DNA of 64,000 nucleotides from Rhizomys pruinosus (GCA_009823505.1 VZQC01011941.1:1437111-1501110); one strand, 5' to 3'. Counted from the stretch's first letter, positions 1 through 11,326 are shown. Notes: generated by a model not told the origin, from the letters alone. Program-made: numbers and translations.

Positions 1-37
1 TCAGTGCTCTTAACTGCTAGGCCATCTCTCCAGCCCC
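1..37 (-). mobile_element. B2 SINE, head fragment cut by window edge
   Basis: The first 37 bases are the complement of a B2 5' head, ending in the complement of the usual GGGCTGGAGAGATGGCC start. The rest of the element lies upstream of the window, so its length and duplications cannot be judged. Confidence 0.8.
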
Positions 38-1350
38 CTAGAAAGCCATTTTCATGAATGACAAATGTCTTGTGCAAGGGACAGATATGTCTGCCCTGGG
101 GGGAGGCCTGAAAAGACAGATCCCAGGTACCCCACCCCCACCCCCAGGTTGTGGGAGCAGGGGTGAAGGAAGGACTCAGGATGGGGGGGGGCAGGCACAA
201 GTCAGAAGAGGCCTACCAGCCCTTAGTCTCCAGGAGCTGATCCCAGAGATCTCCATGGGCTGCTCAGAGCCAAGGGCATGGGAGGGTCTGAGGGGTGCTA
301 GCCAGTGATATGAAGGGTCAGAATTATGGGGACAGGGAGGAAGATACAGGGCATACAGAAGAAGGAGAAGAAGGGAGGGACAGAGGGAGGGGTAGGAGCT
401 GGACTCAGGTCACGAAGACTGTGTAATGTGGACAGGTGACACCTCTGACTCTTCCTCCTCATTTCTCTTTGACTTGGGGTTGGGGGAGGAGAGGCCAGCT
501 GGAGGTCATTGGGTACTTACTGCCTGGGAGGCAGTTGTGGCCATTGCCTGTATCAGTTTGCTTGATTCCATCAACTGGAATCCAAATCCCCGTGGACAGA
601 TGAGGAAGCCAAGGCTCCAGGTCTGCCCACTAGGGCCTTAGAGACTGGGGCTCATGGTCCTCCATGTGGGCAGTGGCAATTGAGTCCCTATCCTCTTAGG
701 CCTGAGAGGGACAGGCCCTCTTCTTGGGGGAGTCAGCTGGGTGGGGCACCTGAGATCTGGCAGGGCCCCAAGACAGAGGGGCAGTTGTGACCACGGGCCC
801 TGCCTTGTGCCCTTCCTGGAGCTGGAATCAGAGTCCAAGTTCCAATGTCCATCAAACTGCACCCCACAAGGTCCCCTCTTGAAATCACTGAAGCCACTTT
901 AGGCTCTAGAACTAAAAGGGAAAGGATAGGTCAGCAAGTCTGAAGCCCCCGGTTTGCAGAGGGGGAAAGCCAGGGTGGAGGTGCCAGAGCCCGGGGGCTA
1001 AGCACACCCTGCCTGGCTTCCTGTTGTGCTAACAGATCCCAGCATGGCCAGCAGGGAGCCAGTCCCACCAGTCAGGGGCCTCCAGCTTATCTGTGAACCT
1101 GCAGCAGTGGCCTCCTTGGGGGCTCTGTGTCCACAGTAGCTTTGTATATAGCTTGCCAACATAGACTGAGAGGGAACTGCTGGCTGGTGCCTCTTCCTGT
1201 AGGGCATGGGCTGGTTTGCTCAAGGTTAGGGGGGACGGGAGGCTAAGGACTGCAACGCCTGTTCACGTGACCCGCATGATTACCTTTTTCTGCCTGGCAA
1301 GTGTCTGTGGTTCCATTAGTCTCATGGCTAGCTGGGTCTCCTTCAACCCT
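38..1350. other. Non-repeat DNA, no gene seen
   Basis: No recognisable exon or repeat. There is a G run near 183-191 and a purine-rich stretch about 325-400. Short open frames here (for example 54-308) are proline/glycine-rich products of base composition and overlap other frames. Confidence 0.55.
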
Positions 1351-1354
1351 CCTG

Positions 1355-1465
1355 ACATCATAAGGAAGGTATTTTTATCCCTATCTTAAAGATGAAGCTC
1401 AGAGAGGTTGCATAAGTTACTTAAAGCTCTACAGCAGGTCAGTGGGTAAATCAAGATTTAGGGAA
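1355..1465 (-). mobile_element. MIR SINE (ancient)
   Basis: The stretch 'tatccctatcttaaagatga' followed by 'ctcagagaggttgcataagt' matches the complement of the MIR core and 3' part, in the expected order. It is diverged as expected for a pre-rodent element. No duplication is visible. Confidence 0.75.
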
Positions 1466-1520
1466 TCCAATCTCCCGGCCTGAGCAAGATGATGGCATCA
1501 TTAGGAATGAACCCAGGAGT

Positions 1521-1660
1521 TGTACTGTACCCACTTCGTAAATGAGGAAATGAAGGCACGGACGGCCCATTTAGGCCCACAACCAAAGCGGAGGTCTGTG
1601 ACACGGCCAACAGAATTCCTGCCGTCCCTGTGCCAAGTCCTCCTACCCCAGGGTTCCAAG
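1521..1660 (-). mobile_element. Possible second MIR fragment
   Basis: 'cccacttcgtaaatgagga' followed by 'aatgaaggcac' resembles the MIR core in the same orientation as the copy at 1355-1465. The match is short, and the rest of the stretch is too diverged to be sure. Confidence 0.35.
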
Positions 1661-1734
1661 ATGGCACTGTGCCAGGAATCTGCTCCAAGGCTCTGGTGTG
1701 TCCCCCTCCGTCTCCTCATTGTTCCTTTCTAGAG

Positions 1735-2024
1735 GTCGTCACTCAGACCTAGCCAGTAGCTCTTACATGGGAAGATCAGTTCACACCTTCACCTAACAGA
1801 GTATCAGGGAAATAGCAATCCTCATCTGGAGCAAGTGTCCCCAGTGCAGTAAGGCTGCATAAGCGTCCTGCAGCCTTGCGTCGTCACTCAGACCTAGCCA
1901 GTAGCTCTTACATGGGAAGATCAGTTCACACCTTCACCTAACAGAGTATCAGGGAAATAGCAATCCTCATCTGGAGCAAGTGTCCCCAGTGCAGTGAGGC
2001 TGCATAAGCATCCTGCAGCCTTGC
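1735..2024. repeat. Tandem duplication, 2 x 145 bp
   Basis: Bases 1735-1879 are repeated immediately as 1880-2024. I find two differences (an a/g in 'gcagtaaggc' and a g/a in 'taagcgtcc'), so identity is about 143/145. Neither copy looks like a known repeat. A C-run of about 13 follows at 2046-2058. The high identity suggests a recent event, or an assembly duplication. Confidence 0.95.
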
Positions 2025-3292
2025 TTCCTGTTCCACCACACTGTACCCCCCCCCCCCCGTTTGGGGGTGGTCTCTGGTTCAGGCAGTCTGCACTAAATTT
2101 CAATCTTCCTCTTTCCAGGGTCCATGGAGAGTGAACTGAGAGGCAGTTCTCTAGTGGGAACTCATTGCAGAGTACCAGTATTCTCTGCCTGACTCCACAG
2201 GAGGGCGGGACAGGTGGCTGCCCATGGACCTGTGCCCCTGGGACCAGCCCATTTCCTTGTAAACTCCTGCTACGCAGAGAAGAATAAGCAGGTCTTATCT
2301 ATCAGCTCACAAATCTTCATGGACCAGCCAGGATAAAGGGATGCCCACTGTGACGGCCAGGCAGGGTCAGGGGCTGCAGACTACCCACACCCCAAAGGAA
2401 CTCTCCTATATGTCCAAGGGGTTCAAATGTCACTCCTGCACATGGCTATCATTTATTCAGATCCTGCTTCCTGGTCCCACAAGGGTCTAGTCTGGAAGGA
2501 GGAAATTCTGTGTCACTTGTCCATCAACAAGCAGGCATGTGACAGAGCTCCAGACACAGTGTCCCTGCAGCCACTGAGAAAATGCCCAACATTCTGATCT
2601 GTGGGGAAAAAAAGAAGCTGTTCTTGTGGGGAACCAGCTGATGGAAATCCTGAGCCGGATGAAACCCCACAGACAAGCGCAGGACTCTCCAGAGCTTTGG
2701 AAATTCTGTTGTGCTGCTGAACAGCCACCAACAAAAAGCCGATGTGTGGTATTCTCTGAACACACTTGACCATGTCAAGATCGTCAGAGGGTTCAGAAGG
2801 ATGATGACTGAAACATCCCACCCAACCTCCAGAACATCGCTATGTATCTCCCGAGGAAGAAAAACACAGGGGCTGCTGCATAGGAAGCCCATTAAATGAG
2901 CACTTAATTGACACTGGGGCAGGTGAATGACTGGACATATTTTATAAACAAGGGCACAATAACTGTAATCTTGGGATCTAGACATTTTCATTCCTTGAAA
3001 TAATAAATGCATGTGTCTGAAGCCAATGGAGTGAGAGTTCTGTTATTTGCATCTGACAGAATTAACTGTCTAACCATAGTTTGAAAGCACTGCTGTTCAT
3101 AGAAGCTTCTTTGATACTCAACAGATCGCTCTCCATACACGTTATTCACTCAGAATCATGCAGAAGGGGATGGATCGTGTATGTGTTACCTACACAGGTG
3201 GGGCTGTGGGGCACAGCTATTCAGACTGCATTGTACAGCTTCAGTGGGGAGTTCCTTCTCATGCAGCCCCCTGAAGAATATGTAAGTCACCC

Positions 3293-3345
3293 CCAGTACA
3301 TGACTCACACCCCAATACATGATTCACCCCCCCAATACATGACTC
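3293..3345 (+). repeat. Short degenerate tandem repeat
   Basis: About three imperfect copies of a 17-19 bp unit built on 'ccaatacatgactcacccc'. It creates the repetitive peptide seen in a 102-codon frame here. No function is inferred. Confidence 0.6.
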
Positions 3346-3964
3346 AGCCCCTACTAGAATGGCAGAAATTTGCTTTCATCCTGATTTAAATCTTTCTTGG
3401 ATGCCCTCCCTGCTCTAAGAAGCCCACCAGCCTGTGTCCTTGCATACAAAGCAGCGATGGGGGAATTCAGGGAGGCAGGCTACGGAGGGAGTAGCTATGG
3501 CTTGAGAACCTGAACACAGCCCAGCGGACACCTGTTGTTTCCGTTCATCGCTCGGGCACTCTGTACCTACAGGACGGTTTGCAGAACTTTGTAGATCTCT
3601 GGACTGTGACCCCGGGGCAAGAAAGGGCACCTATCCTTTTACCTAGGCATCTGGGGTTTGGAACAAACCCCTGTTCCCTGGGATGCCCAAATCCGTGTGC
3701 AAGAATACGTGAGGTACTCTGTGCACACCACTCTTGGTTCTGCAGGGAACCCACCACACTTTTGTCTCACACTACTTTCCCCAGGGGTAGAAAGAAGAGG
3801 GGGTCAGCTGCAGCTTGGTTTGTCATCACCCGCAGAATTCAGGCCCCGAGTTGCTCAGCCTGCCTGACTCTCCACTAGGCAGGAAGGAACACCCTTCTCT
3901 GGTCTAGCCACCTGCTGCTTGCCTTCCTGTGCAGCAGACACTAGCTGCCCACCCAGGAGAAGGA

Positions 3965-3985
3965 TGGGGGTGGGGGTGGGGGGGT
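3965..3985 (+). other. Potential G-quadruplex motif
   Basis: Runs of 5, 5 and 7 G separated by single T, then GG. The 7-G run can be split to give a fourth G-tract with a one-base loop. This is pattern evidence only; no promoter or gene is seen beside it. Confidence 0.5.
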
Positions 3986-4254
3986 GGAGTCAGTCCCAAG
4001 GGCTTCCGGCCTCTGGAGCAATGGAGGTCCCAGGACCCTAGAGTTCCACCTTGCATGGGTCCCCTCCTCAGGCTGTCTGCTCTCCAAATCCCCATCTCAG
4101 ATAAAGAGTGAACTGAGCCCTTTAACATATCCAGTTGAAAGCACACAGCAAAAGATAGTCTACACGGGAATAAAATGTCCTCCTGAGTTATTTACAGCAG
4201 GCCTCTTCTAATCTAACCATCTCTCCCTCCCACCCACCAGCACCTCAATGTTGT

Positions 4255-4380
4255 AGGCATTCTGTGAAAACGAATTAGATGTCAGAGCCACAGGCTCCCT
4301 CCCTTGCTGGCCTTACGTAAATAATTTATCTGACCACTGATTTGGTTGACTACACTTCTGTAATTGCAGGCCAGCCCATA
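4255..4380. promoter_or_regulatory. AT-rich patch, possible conserved element
   Basis: Contains 'cgaattagatg' and 'ttacgtaaataatttatc' (homeodomain/bZIP-like words) inside otherwise GC-richer unique DNA, with no repeat match. This is a guess from motif density; conservation cannot be tested here. Confidence 0.2.
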
Positions 4381-4906
4381 CAGTTAACTGGTGAGCATAG
4401 GAGCCCCGGCCGCTCTGGTCTCAACCCTAGACAGAGCATTCGAAAACCCACCGTGGGCTCCTTCAAAGCAGCCAGGCCCTGGCTCTGCTCCAGCCCAGCA
4501 GCTGCTGTCTGTTGAGGCCTGGTGCCCGGATCTGTCATCCTAGCTGGCTATTGCCCCTTCTTGACTAGCCTCCTCTGTCTGCAGCACGGCCTGACCGCCA
4601 CTAACCACTCATGATCTGAGGGTAGCCAAGACCAGCCTGGGACTCAGAGAGCCGGAAGACCCCACATTGGACCAGGGAGATGCTGCTTATATCCTGATCC
4701 CTCTCCCTCACGAAGATTATGTGTCACCTGACGATACCTACCCAGTACCTCTGAGCTCACCTGCCATCTCCCCTACAGACCATTAACACCTCCCCTTGCT
4801 GACCCTCGGGGGCATGTGACTTGCCTTCAGCTGTGAAGGCACTGCGCCTACCATGGAATTCTGCATTGCCTCTCTCAAGGACACTGTACTACAAATCGTG
4901 TCAGCA

Positions 4907-4910
<4 letters not shown>

Positions 4911-4941
<31 letters not shown>
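4911..4941 (+). repeat. (CT)n microsatellite
   Basis: About 15 uninterrupted CT units. Confidence 0.95.
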
Positions 4942-4945
<4 letters not shown>

Positions 4946-4971
4946 GGTCATCAAATTTCTATGGGGTACAG

Positions 4972-5160
4972 AGATGCATAGCGCATAACAGTAGCCTCAG
5001 AAACGTATCTTGGAAGTTCAAATTCCAGCAAAGCCTCTTCATTGCTGAGTGGCCTCAGGCAAATGACTTAACCTCTCTGTTATTCACTTTCCTCATCTGG
5101 TAATAAATGAATGAAATAATAACAACCACGTGATGATGTCCTTGGTGAACTGAAAGAGAA
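4972..5160 (+). mobile_element. MIR SINE (ancient)
   Basis: MIR landmarks appear in order on the plus strand: 'gaagttcaaattccagc', then 'caaatgacttaacctctct', then 'tttcctcatctggtaataa' and an AT-rich tail. It is nearly full length and diverged. Confidence 0.8.
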
Positions 5161-7408
5161 ATATGGGAGAGAGTTAGTGCTACCAAACTGCTCCCTCACT
5201 GAACACAGACACCTATCAGAGCAGGCTCTTCCAATGGCTCCGCCCTCCTCTCTTGAACTCTTCTATAAATTCAGGCTTTGACAAGGCCACCTTCACACTG
5301 GCTGCTCAAGGTCATGCTCAGCCTTGACTTCCACTTGCAGAGGACCCACAGGGGTTCTATGATCCAGGAGGTCAGGGTGGACCTCACACTCCTTTGACAC
5401 TGACCTGGCATACAGGCCACTCAGGGTTTCTTGCAATCAGGTTCCTGTCCCCACCTGACAACCCAGAGACTCCACACTGGCTTCGCTGCTCAACTGGGCG
5501 ACACTATCAGTAGAGACAGAACAAGATTCCCTGACACAACTTTCCACGGTCTTGTAGCTCCATGGGAATAGTGCAAAGGGATGAGAAGAAAGAACTTCAG
5601 TGATGGCTTCTGTCAAGGCATGGCACCCACCCCCTGACCGCCCTGCTGCACGCAGCCCAGGCTGGCTATGAATGTGACCCAACACAAGTTTGGAAAATTA
5701 GTTAAGAAGCAAGTGGGGAGACGGGTTGTGATTTTTTTTGTTTACTTTGTAACGTAATACTGCCATTCTCAAGTTTGAACTTTGAAGACAATGATCTCAT
5801 GTCCCGTTGTCAAAAGACTGGATACACCTGGATCCCAATGTGGCCCCAGTAGTATCTTGTCAACCTGTAAGCAATTTAAAACTTATCAGGGAGATAGTTT
5901 GCATTCGTTTCTAAGACTTCACAGTGTAGCATGCAACACCAATCTGGGGGAACCTCCGTTTGTACAGCCACATGTCCAGGCTCGAGGGCAGGTGCGCTGG
6001 CTGCCACCATGCTGAATGGTGCAGCCACACAGCTCCATGGCAATAATTAGCCCTGTGCCCAGAACCCAGGACTGCATACCCAGTGTGGACTTCTCTCCCA
6101 AAGTCCGGATTCTTGCAATCTTCCTTCATAACCAGAGTCAGCCGCTGCCTAGCCCAGGTCCCGTGTTTGGTCCGTGACCCTCAGATGGCCACAGAGGGTG
6201 AACAATGACTGTGACTCGGCTCCTGTGCAGCTGAGCTGGGGGCCTACCTGCTCCGGGAGGCCTTCTCTGCTACCCACAGAGGCCTATCTATCTGCCACCC
6301 ACTCTTCCCTGCCCTGGCCCTGGCTTTAGCCTTGGGCTGTTGTTTGAAGCTGAGTTGAACCTCGCTCAAGATCAAGTCCCGGCCCTCTCTCTTTCACATC
6401 AGAATGAAGACAATTCCCAACCTCATGATGACATCTGTCACAGTCTGAGGCTTCCTGTGAACAGGACTCCCTGCTGTACCTCCTGATTGACATGGAAGGG
6501 TACCACCCACCCACCCTTTTTGGGATGGTTGCTATGTTCTGGGTGCTGGGGTGTAGCCTCATGGCCAGCCCCGTGGGACTTTCACAAACTTCAGAATCCT
6601 GAGTGTCCCCCACCTCCCTGAGGTCAGCGCCTTGGCTGGACAATTGAATGGCTGACACTACTGGCAGATAGAGACGAGGTGTGGACGCTTGCCTGGCTGA
6701 GTGCCGAGGGGGATCTGGGAGTTGCATGCCTGCCCTGGTGTCTGACATCCCAGGTTTTTGCCAAGAATAAGGCTGCCCTTGCCCTGCTGCAGCCTCATCC
6801 CTCCATCTCCCCACGTGGCTGGCCCACAGCCCTCTCCCTATCCGTATACTGGCAGTGACCCCTTCCTGGGGAAGTCTGCATGCACCACTCATACCCAGAA
6901 AGCCCCAACTCATGAATCCTCCTGGGCCAAGTGATGGGGTAGCTGTCCCTTCCCCCATCAGCCATAGTCACCAGCCCCTGGCTCACGTAGTCTGTGGCTC
7001 TGGCCATACCTTGTAGCAATGTTCCTGTGGGCCGAGAAGCATGAGACCAACCAACTGACTTTTCCATCATTTAAAATCAGGTACCATGGCATCCAAGTGT
7101 CCAGGGACATGGTCCAGAAGAGAGGTGCCTGTCAGCATGCTGGAGATGAGCCTTGGGCAGCCTTCCTTCCTTCTTTCATTTTGCCTTAACAAAAGGATCC
7201 CCTGACCCAGAGATGGGCAGACAGCCAGACTCTGTGCACAGTCCCCAGACTCTAGAGTACAGGGTGAATTTATTCTCCTCCTAGAGGCAAAATGGGCCTG
7301 AGACTGCTGGAAAAGACCATGTTAGAAGCTTAGGACCAAGCTGAGTGACAGATGAGTGAGTCACCACATTGAGACTCTGCTCACACCTGGCTTTTTGTTT
7401 AGTAGGTG
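5161..7408. other. Non-repeat DNA, no gene seen
   Basis: No repeat recognised. It carries the longest open frame of the window (6326-6958, minus, 210 codons), which shows no domain, signal peptide or compositional sign of coding and overlaps a 91-codon frame on the same strand. Confidence 0.5.
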
Positions 7409-7524
7409 CAAGTGTGTTTTATATTGCTCTAACAAAATGCTTGACATGAGGACTGTATGAAGAAGAGAGGTTTGTTGGCTCACAATTCTTTTGGCAGAGG
7501 GTTCAGACAGGTGGCCTGTTGTTC

Positions 7525-8121
7525 TTGTTGGTTTGAGGGTCAACTTGACACATCTGGGAAGAGGGAACCTCAGTTGGGGGATTTCCTCTATCAGATTGCC
7601 TATGACCATGTCTGTGCAGCATTTTCTAGATTGTTGGGTGCTGTGGGAAGGCTCAGCCCACTGTGGATGGTGCCACCCCTGGGCAGATAGTTCTGGGCTG
7701 TATAAGAAAGCAGCTGTGCTGGGCGTGGTGGCGCATGCCTTAAATCCTAGCACTTGGGAGGCAGAGGCAGGTGGATCTCTGTGAGTTCAAGGCCAGCCTG
7801 GTCTACAGAGTGAGTTCCAGGACAGCTGGGGCTACAGGGAGACCCTGTCTCAAAAAAAAAAAAAAAAAAAAAAGAGAGAGAGAGAAAGGAAAAAAAAAGG
7901 AAAGAAAGCAGGCTGAGCTCAGACTGGAGAGGCCAGCCAGTAAGCAGTGCTCCTCCATGGCCAGTTCCTGACTCTGGGTTCTTGCCCTGTGATCCTAACC
8001 TGAGTTCCTGCCTGGTTTCTCTCAAGGATGAACTGTGAGCAGAATGTGTAATAAAAAAAAGTCTTTCTTCCCCAAGATGGTTTTGGTCAGAGTGTTTTAT
8101 CACAGCAACAGAAGCTATGAC
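7525..8121 (+). mobile_element. Class III (ERVL-like) solo LTR with B1 inside
   Basis: This copy starts near 'ggtttgagggtcaacttgac' and ends near 'cagcaacagaagctatgac'. Along it are an 'ataagaaagcag' block, a polyadenylation signal AATAAA at 8050-8055, and a T-rich end. Five other copies or fragments occur in the window (16.5, 19.4, 35.4, 36.5, 48.5 kb). Five-base duplications at the 35.4 and 36.5 kb copies support an ERVL/MaLR class. No internal retroviral genes are seen, so it is a solo LTR. I cannot give the exact Repbase family. Confidence 0.6.
7718..7901 (+). mobile_element. B1 SINE with long A/GA-rich tail
   Basis: A full-length B1 ('gctgggcgtggtggcgcatg' through 'gaccctgtctc') ends in about 22 A followed by (GA)n and A-rich sequence. 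The duplication 'aagaaagcag' is at 7704-7713 and 7902-7911. B1 is the 7SL-RNA-derived rodent SINE mobilised by L1. It interrupts the host LTR at its 'ataagaaagcagg' block. Confidence 0.92.
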
Positions 8122-8435
8122 ACCTGCCATCCTGGGGAGGGGGAGGGGTACCCAGCCCTTTCACAGGAAAGAGCAACAGGAAGACAACTGGGGAAACAGC
8201 CGTCTGAGAGGACATCAAGCATGGGGTGCTCACTTGACAGTCAGTCTTCTCAAGAGCTAACTCACCCCTGGAAGACCTGCTCCACAGCAAGGAAATAGCT
8301 AGCCTTAATCCCTCTTGAGAGTGGAGCCCCATGACTGAACACTTCCCATGAGGCCACTTCTTAGAGGACCCACCATCTCAACACAGGAGACAAGCACACT
8401 GGCCTCTAAGGAACATGGTCAAAGCCTAGCAAGGT

Positions 8436-8892
8436 CACCAGTGTACCGAGTGTGGTTTTGGCCAGCCCGACACTCAAGGTAGGACTTCCAAGAAAACCCA
8501 AGGGCCACATTTGGGTGCAGCGGGCATCTGGGTCAATGAGGCCTCAAGGAGTCTTCCCGTAGATGGCCATGGACCACAGGAGGAACCTGGCACCTCAGCC
8601 TGAGCAGGGCAGGAGACTGCAATTCCAGGAGCCATGGCCAATTCTAGGCCGGAGGGGAATACCTGCTTCCAGAGTAGACCAGGAGAGAGGGAACTAGGGC
8701 CAGAAAGAAGCCGAGGAAGGCAAGCTGCCGGCCTTCAAAGCTTAGTCCATGAGACCCTGTGCCCAGGGGTCCTGTGATCCTGCCATAGGAAGAGATGGTA
8801 CTGACCCTGGGCAAAACAAATGCTCTGGGCCTTGGATGTCCAGCGATGTGTATTGCAAACCAAACACAATTCATACTATCACCTTATAGGAG
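8436..8892. other. Non-repeat DNA, no gene seen
   Basis: Nothing recognisable beyond short open frames. Confidence 0.5.
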
Positions 8893-8907
8893 CCAGATTT
8901 AGTTTTC

Positions 8908-8910
8908 TAT

Positions 8911-8953
<43 letters not shown>

Positions 8954-9177
8954 TTTCTGTATGTGTGTCAATGTACTGTCAGTATGCAGGTTTGTGCACC
9001 CGTGTTGTGCAATGCTGCGGGGGTCAGAAGAGGGTCTCGGATTCCCCTGGAACTGGAGTTCTCCTGGAATTGGAGTTTCAGACAGTTCTCTGCCACCATG
9101 TGGGTGCTGGGGATCGAACCCGGGTCCTCTGTAAGAGCAGTCGGTGCTCTTAACTGCTAGGCCATCTCTCCAGCCCA
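8908..9177 (-). mobile_element. B2 SINE, full length, (TTTA)n tail
   Basis: A complete B2 on the minus strand. Its tail appears as about 12 TTTA units at 8909-8956, and its tRNA-like head ends at 9176. The 15-bp duplication 'ccagatttagttttc' flanks it at 8893-8907 and 9178-9192. B2 is a tRNA-derived SINE transcribed by RNA polymerase III from internal A and B boxes and moved by L1 proteins. This is one of about ten well-preserved B2 copies in the window that share the 'cctagcggttaagagc' head. Confidence 0.95.
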
Positions 9178-9192
9178 CCAGATTTAGTTTTC

Positions 9193-10107
9193 ATCTTCTA
9201 CCCATCCTGTATACAGCAGTTGTCTAAACAATGGGGACCTCTTGGAGGTACTGCAGAAAAGAAGAACTGACTCTCTCCTGGGTCAGGAACCACACCCCCA
9301 AGAGCAGAGACCTGCCTTCCCCTTTGTAGCCCAGCAATTAGCAGTTGATCAAATGTACATGGAATTGCATTCACCTGCATGTCCCTGGGGCTCTCTAGGG
9401 ATGCCATGGTGGATCTGTGGGCACTGGTAGACTCCATGCCCAAACGCCAGAATATCACCATTTCAAACAGCATAATGAGGGTTGTACATGGGCCCTGAGC
9501 AAGGCTGCATGCATAACTAAAATGTCAAATGTCTTTGTTTTAGCTGCTGGCCCATCCGTGCCATGGGTCTCACAAGCATGCGCCACATGCCAATTAAATG
9601 GTCAAGTACGAATGTCTCTGCCTCATAAAAATGAAGGCAGAGGTTCATTATCATTTCAACTCCCTCTAGAAGAAATCCTTTAAAAGATGTAAGATCTTGA
9701 GTGGGAGGGATGGTCTCTTAAGTGATTTTCCCTAAAGATTGCTTCCTTGTGCTTGAACAGCAGGCATCCAAAGACACAGTCCCACAGGGCCAGCCTGCTG
9801 TCTCCACTGAACCCAGAGCCCATCACATTGTATGTTTGTCATGGCTGTAGACAAAGACAGGTCCCAGGAGCCAAGAGGATCTCCAGGTTTATGGTGCTTT
9901 GGGGGTTGCTGCGATAAGACAGGAATTCCCTACTCAATCTCCTTGGCACCAGAGACTGGATATATCAGAGGTCAAGGCCTCTCTCTGGGAGACAGCTGCT
10001 CTCTGATGTCCCTGATGGATTAATCCCTTAGACACAGAAGGCAGGCATATACATCCTGTGGTCCCAGCCCAGTCCAGTTCCATGATGGGCATTCTTTCTC
10101 ACCAAGG

Positions 10108-10108
<1 letters not shown>
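9193..10108. other. Non-repeat DNA, no gene seen
   Basis: No repeat or exon recognised. Confidence 0.5.
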
Positions 10109-10150
<42 letters not shown>

Positions 10151-10205
10151 GTGTATGTGTATGTATATGAGTGTATGTATATGTATGTGTATGTATATGA
10201 GTGCT
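10109..10205 (+). repeat. (AC)n microsatellite with TG/TA-rich flank
   Basis: Twenty AC units at 10109-10148 are followed by an imperfect 'tgtatgtatatgag' repeat to about 10205. The two halves are alternating purine-pyrimidine on opposite strands, AC then TG, so the stretch could also pair with itself. Confidence 0.95.
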
Positions 10206-10291
10206 ATTCTTGTGCAATCATAGGTACGTATGTACATGTATGTATATAAGCTGAGATTTGAGCCACAGACTTATACTAAAAAGAAAAATTA

Positions 10292-10452
10292 TGCCGGGCA
10301 TGGTGGCGCAAGCCTTTAATCCCAGCACTCGGGAGGAGGCAGAAGCAAGCAGATCTCTGTGAGTTTAAGGCCATCCTGGTCTACAAGTGAGTTCCAGGTC
10401 AGCTGGGGCTACAGGGAGACCCTGTCTCAAAAAAAAAAGACCCTGTCTCTAA
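10292..10452 (+). mobile_element. B1 SINE with duplicated 3' end
   Basis: A complete B1. The duplication 'aaaaagaaaaatta' is at 10278-10291 and 10453-10466. Its last 'agaccctgtctc' is repeated after a run of ten A, so the tail reads A10, repeated end, A7. Confidence 0.92.
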
Positions 10453-10466
10453 AAAAAGAAAAATTA

Positions 10467-11072
10467 ACAAATATGAACTTGCCCATCAGGATCACCAGGT
10501 TGTTGGGAACAACTGGTTGGTGCTACTTAGTAGTAATACAAGACCCTGTCATATGGTGTGGTGAATGGCACTCTAGAGCTGAGTAGTGGACTGATGGGGC
10601 ATCAAGACTGTTCCCCTAGCTTCTCCAAGACCACGTTCTGTGAGTATGTGCAGATGTGATCAGGAGGAGACACAGGTGCCAAGGCATGGATCCCACAGGG
10701 GACTTAGGAATTGGGGGGCATCCTGAGGGTTGTCGCAGCTGCCTGTGCTGAAAGTCACCACCATGAGGTGACTTTGGGGTCAGGCAGCCTTGCCTTAAAC
10801 TTTGTTCATACATTGGCCCTACAGCTAGGTCTTGATGTCCCCTGTCTGTCCAATGAGAACAGTCACGCTGGCCACATGGAGCGGTCCAACACTCAGAACC
10901 AGATTGCCAAGCCGAGAGGAAGTTGGAGGGGGACGGGGGAGTCAGCCCATCACACAGGCATCTGAGATGCCCCTAGAATCTGAACCCCAGCTTCACTCCT
11001 TGATCAACTCTTACCACTGCACCAGGGACCTCAGAGTGGGCTCCACAGACACACGGCCAGGGGTTCCTCTGC
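10467..11072. other. Non-repeat DNA, no gene seen
   Basis: No repeat or exon recognised. Confidence 0.5.
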
Positions 11073-11088
11073 AGAAGGAGAATTTTTT

Positions 11089-11294
11089 TTTTTTGTATGT
11101 GTATGAATGTACTGTCTGCATGCAGGTTTGTGCACCCATGTCGTGCAATGCCGCGGAGGATTCCCCTGGAACTGGAGTTCTCCTAGAATTGGAGTTACGA
11201 CGGTTCTCAGCTGCCATGTGGGTGCTGGGGATCGACCCTGGGTCCTCTGCAAGAGCAGTCGGCGCTCTTAACCGCTAGGCCATCTCTCCAGCCC
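11089..11294 (-). mobile_element. B2 SINE
   Basis: Nearly full-length B2, slightly shortened in the middle (the stretch between 'ccgcggagg' and 'attcccctgg' lacks the usual 'tcagaagagggtctcgg'). The 16-bp duplication 'agaaggagaatttttt' is at 11073-11088 and 11295-11310. Confidence 0.93.
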
Positions 11295-11326
11295 AGAAGG
11301 AGAATTTTTTAAAAGTTCTTATTTTC

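Larger units (their letters stand above)
2059..4910. other. Non-repeat DNA, no gene seen
   Basis: Mostly unique sequence. An open frame on the minus strand (2524-3012, 162 codons) has no recognisable domain and overlaps two other frames. An AT-rich patch at 2884-3030 and one at 4255-4380 look less random than their surroundings. There is a run of short 'caatacatgactca' repeats at about 3293-3345. Confidence 0.5.
7409..8435 (-). mobile_element. MaLR/ERVL-type LTR, split by a younger LTR
   Basis: The left part (7409-7522) resembles the complement of a class III LTR 3' end: 'ttatattgctctaacaaaa' followed by a 'gaggtttgttggctcaca' block. The right part (about 8130-8435) resembles the other end ('ccatgaggccacttctta', then 'caccatctcaacac'). 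An opposite-strand LTR with an internal B1 sits between them. Family assignment and outer limits are approximate. Confidence 0.4.

Noticed and set aside
2524..3012. 162-codon minus-strand frame
   Set aside because: Two other frames overlap it, no domain, no start context; treated as chance.
8820..9178. Repeated frames containing phrases such as GWSSPGIGV and NWSSPGIG, also near 11.0, 18.8, 30.5, 37.0, 37.6, 56.8, 57.1 and 61.4 kb
   Set aside because: They are B2 SINE sequence in translation, not members of a protein family.
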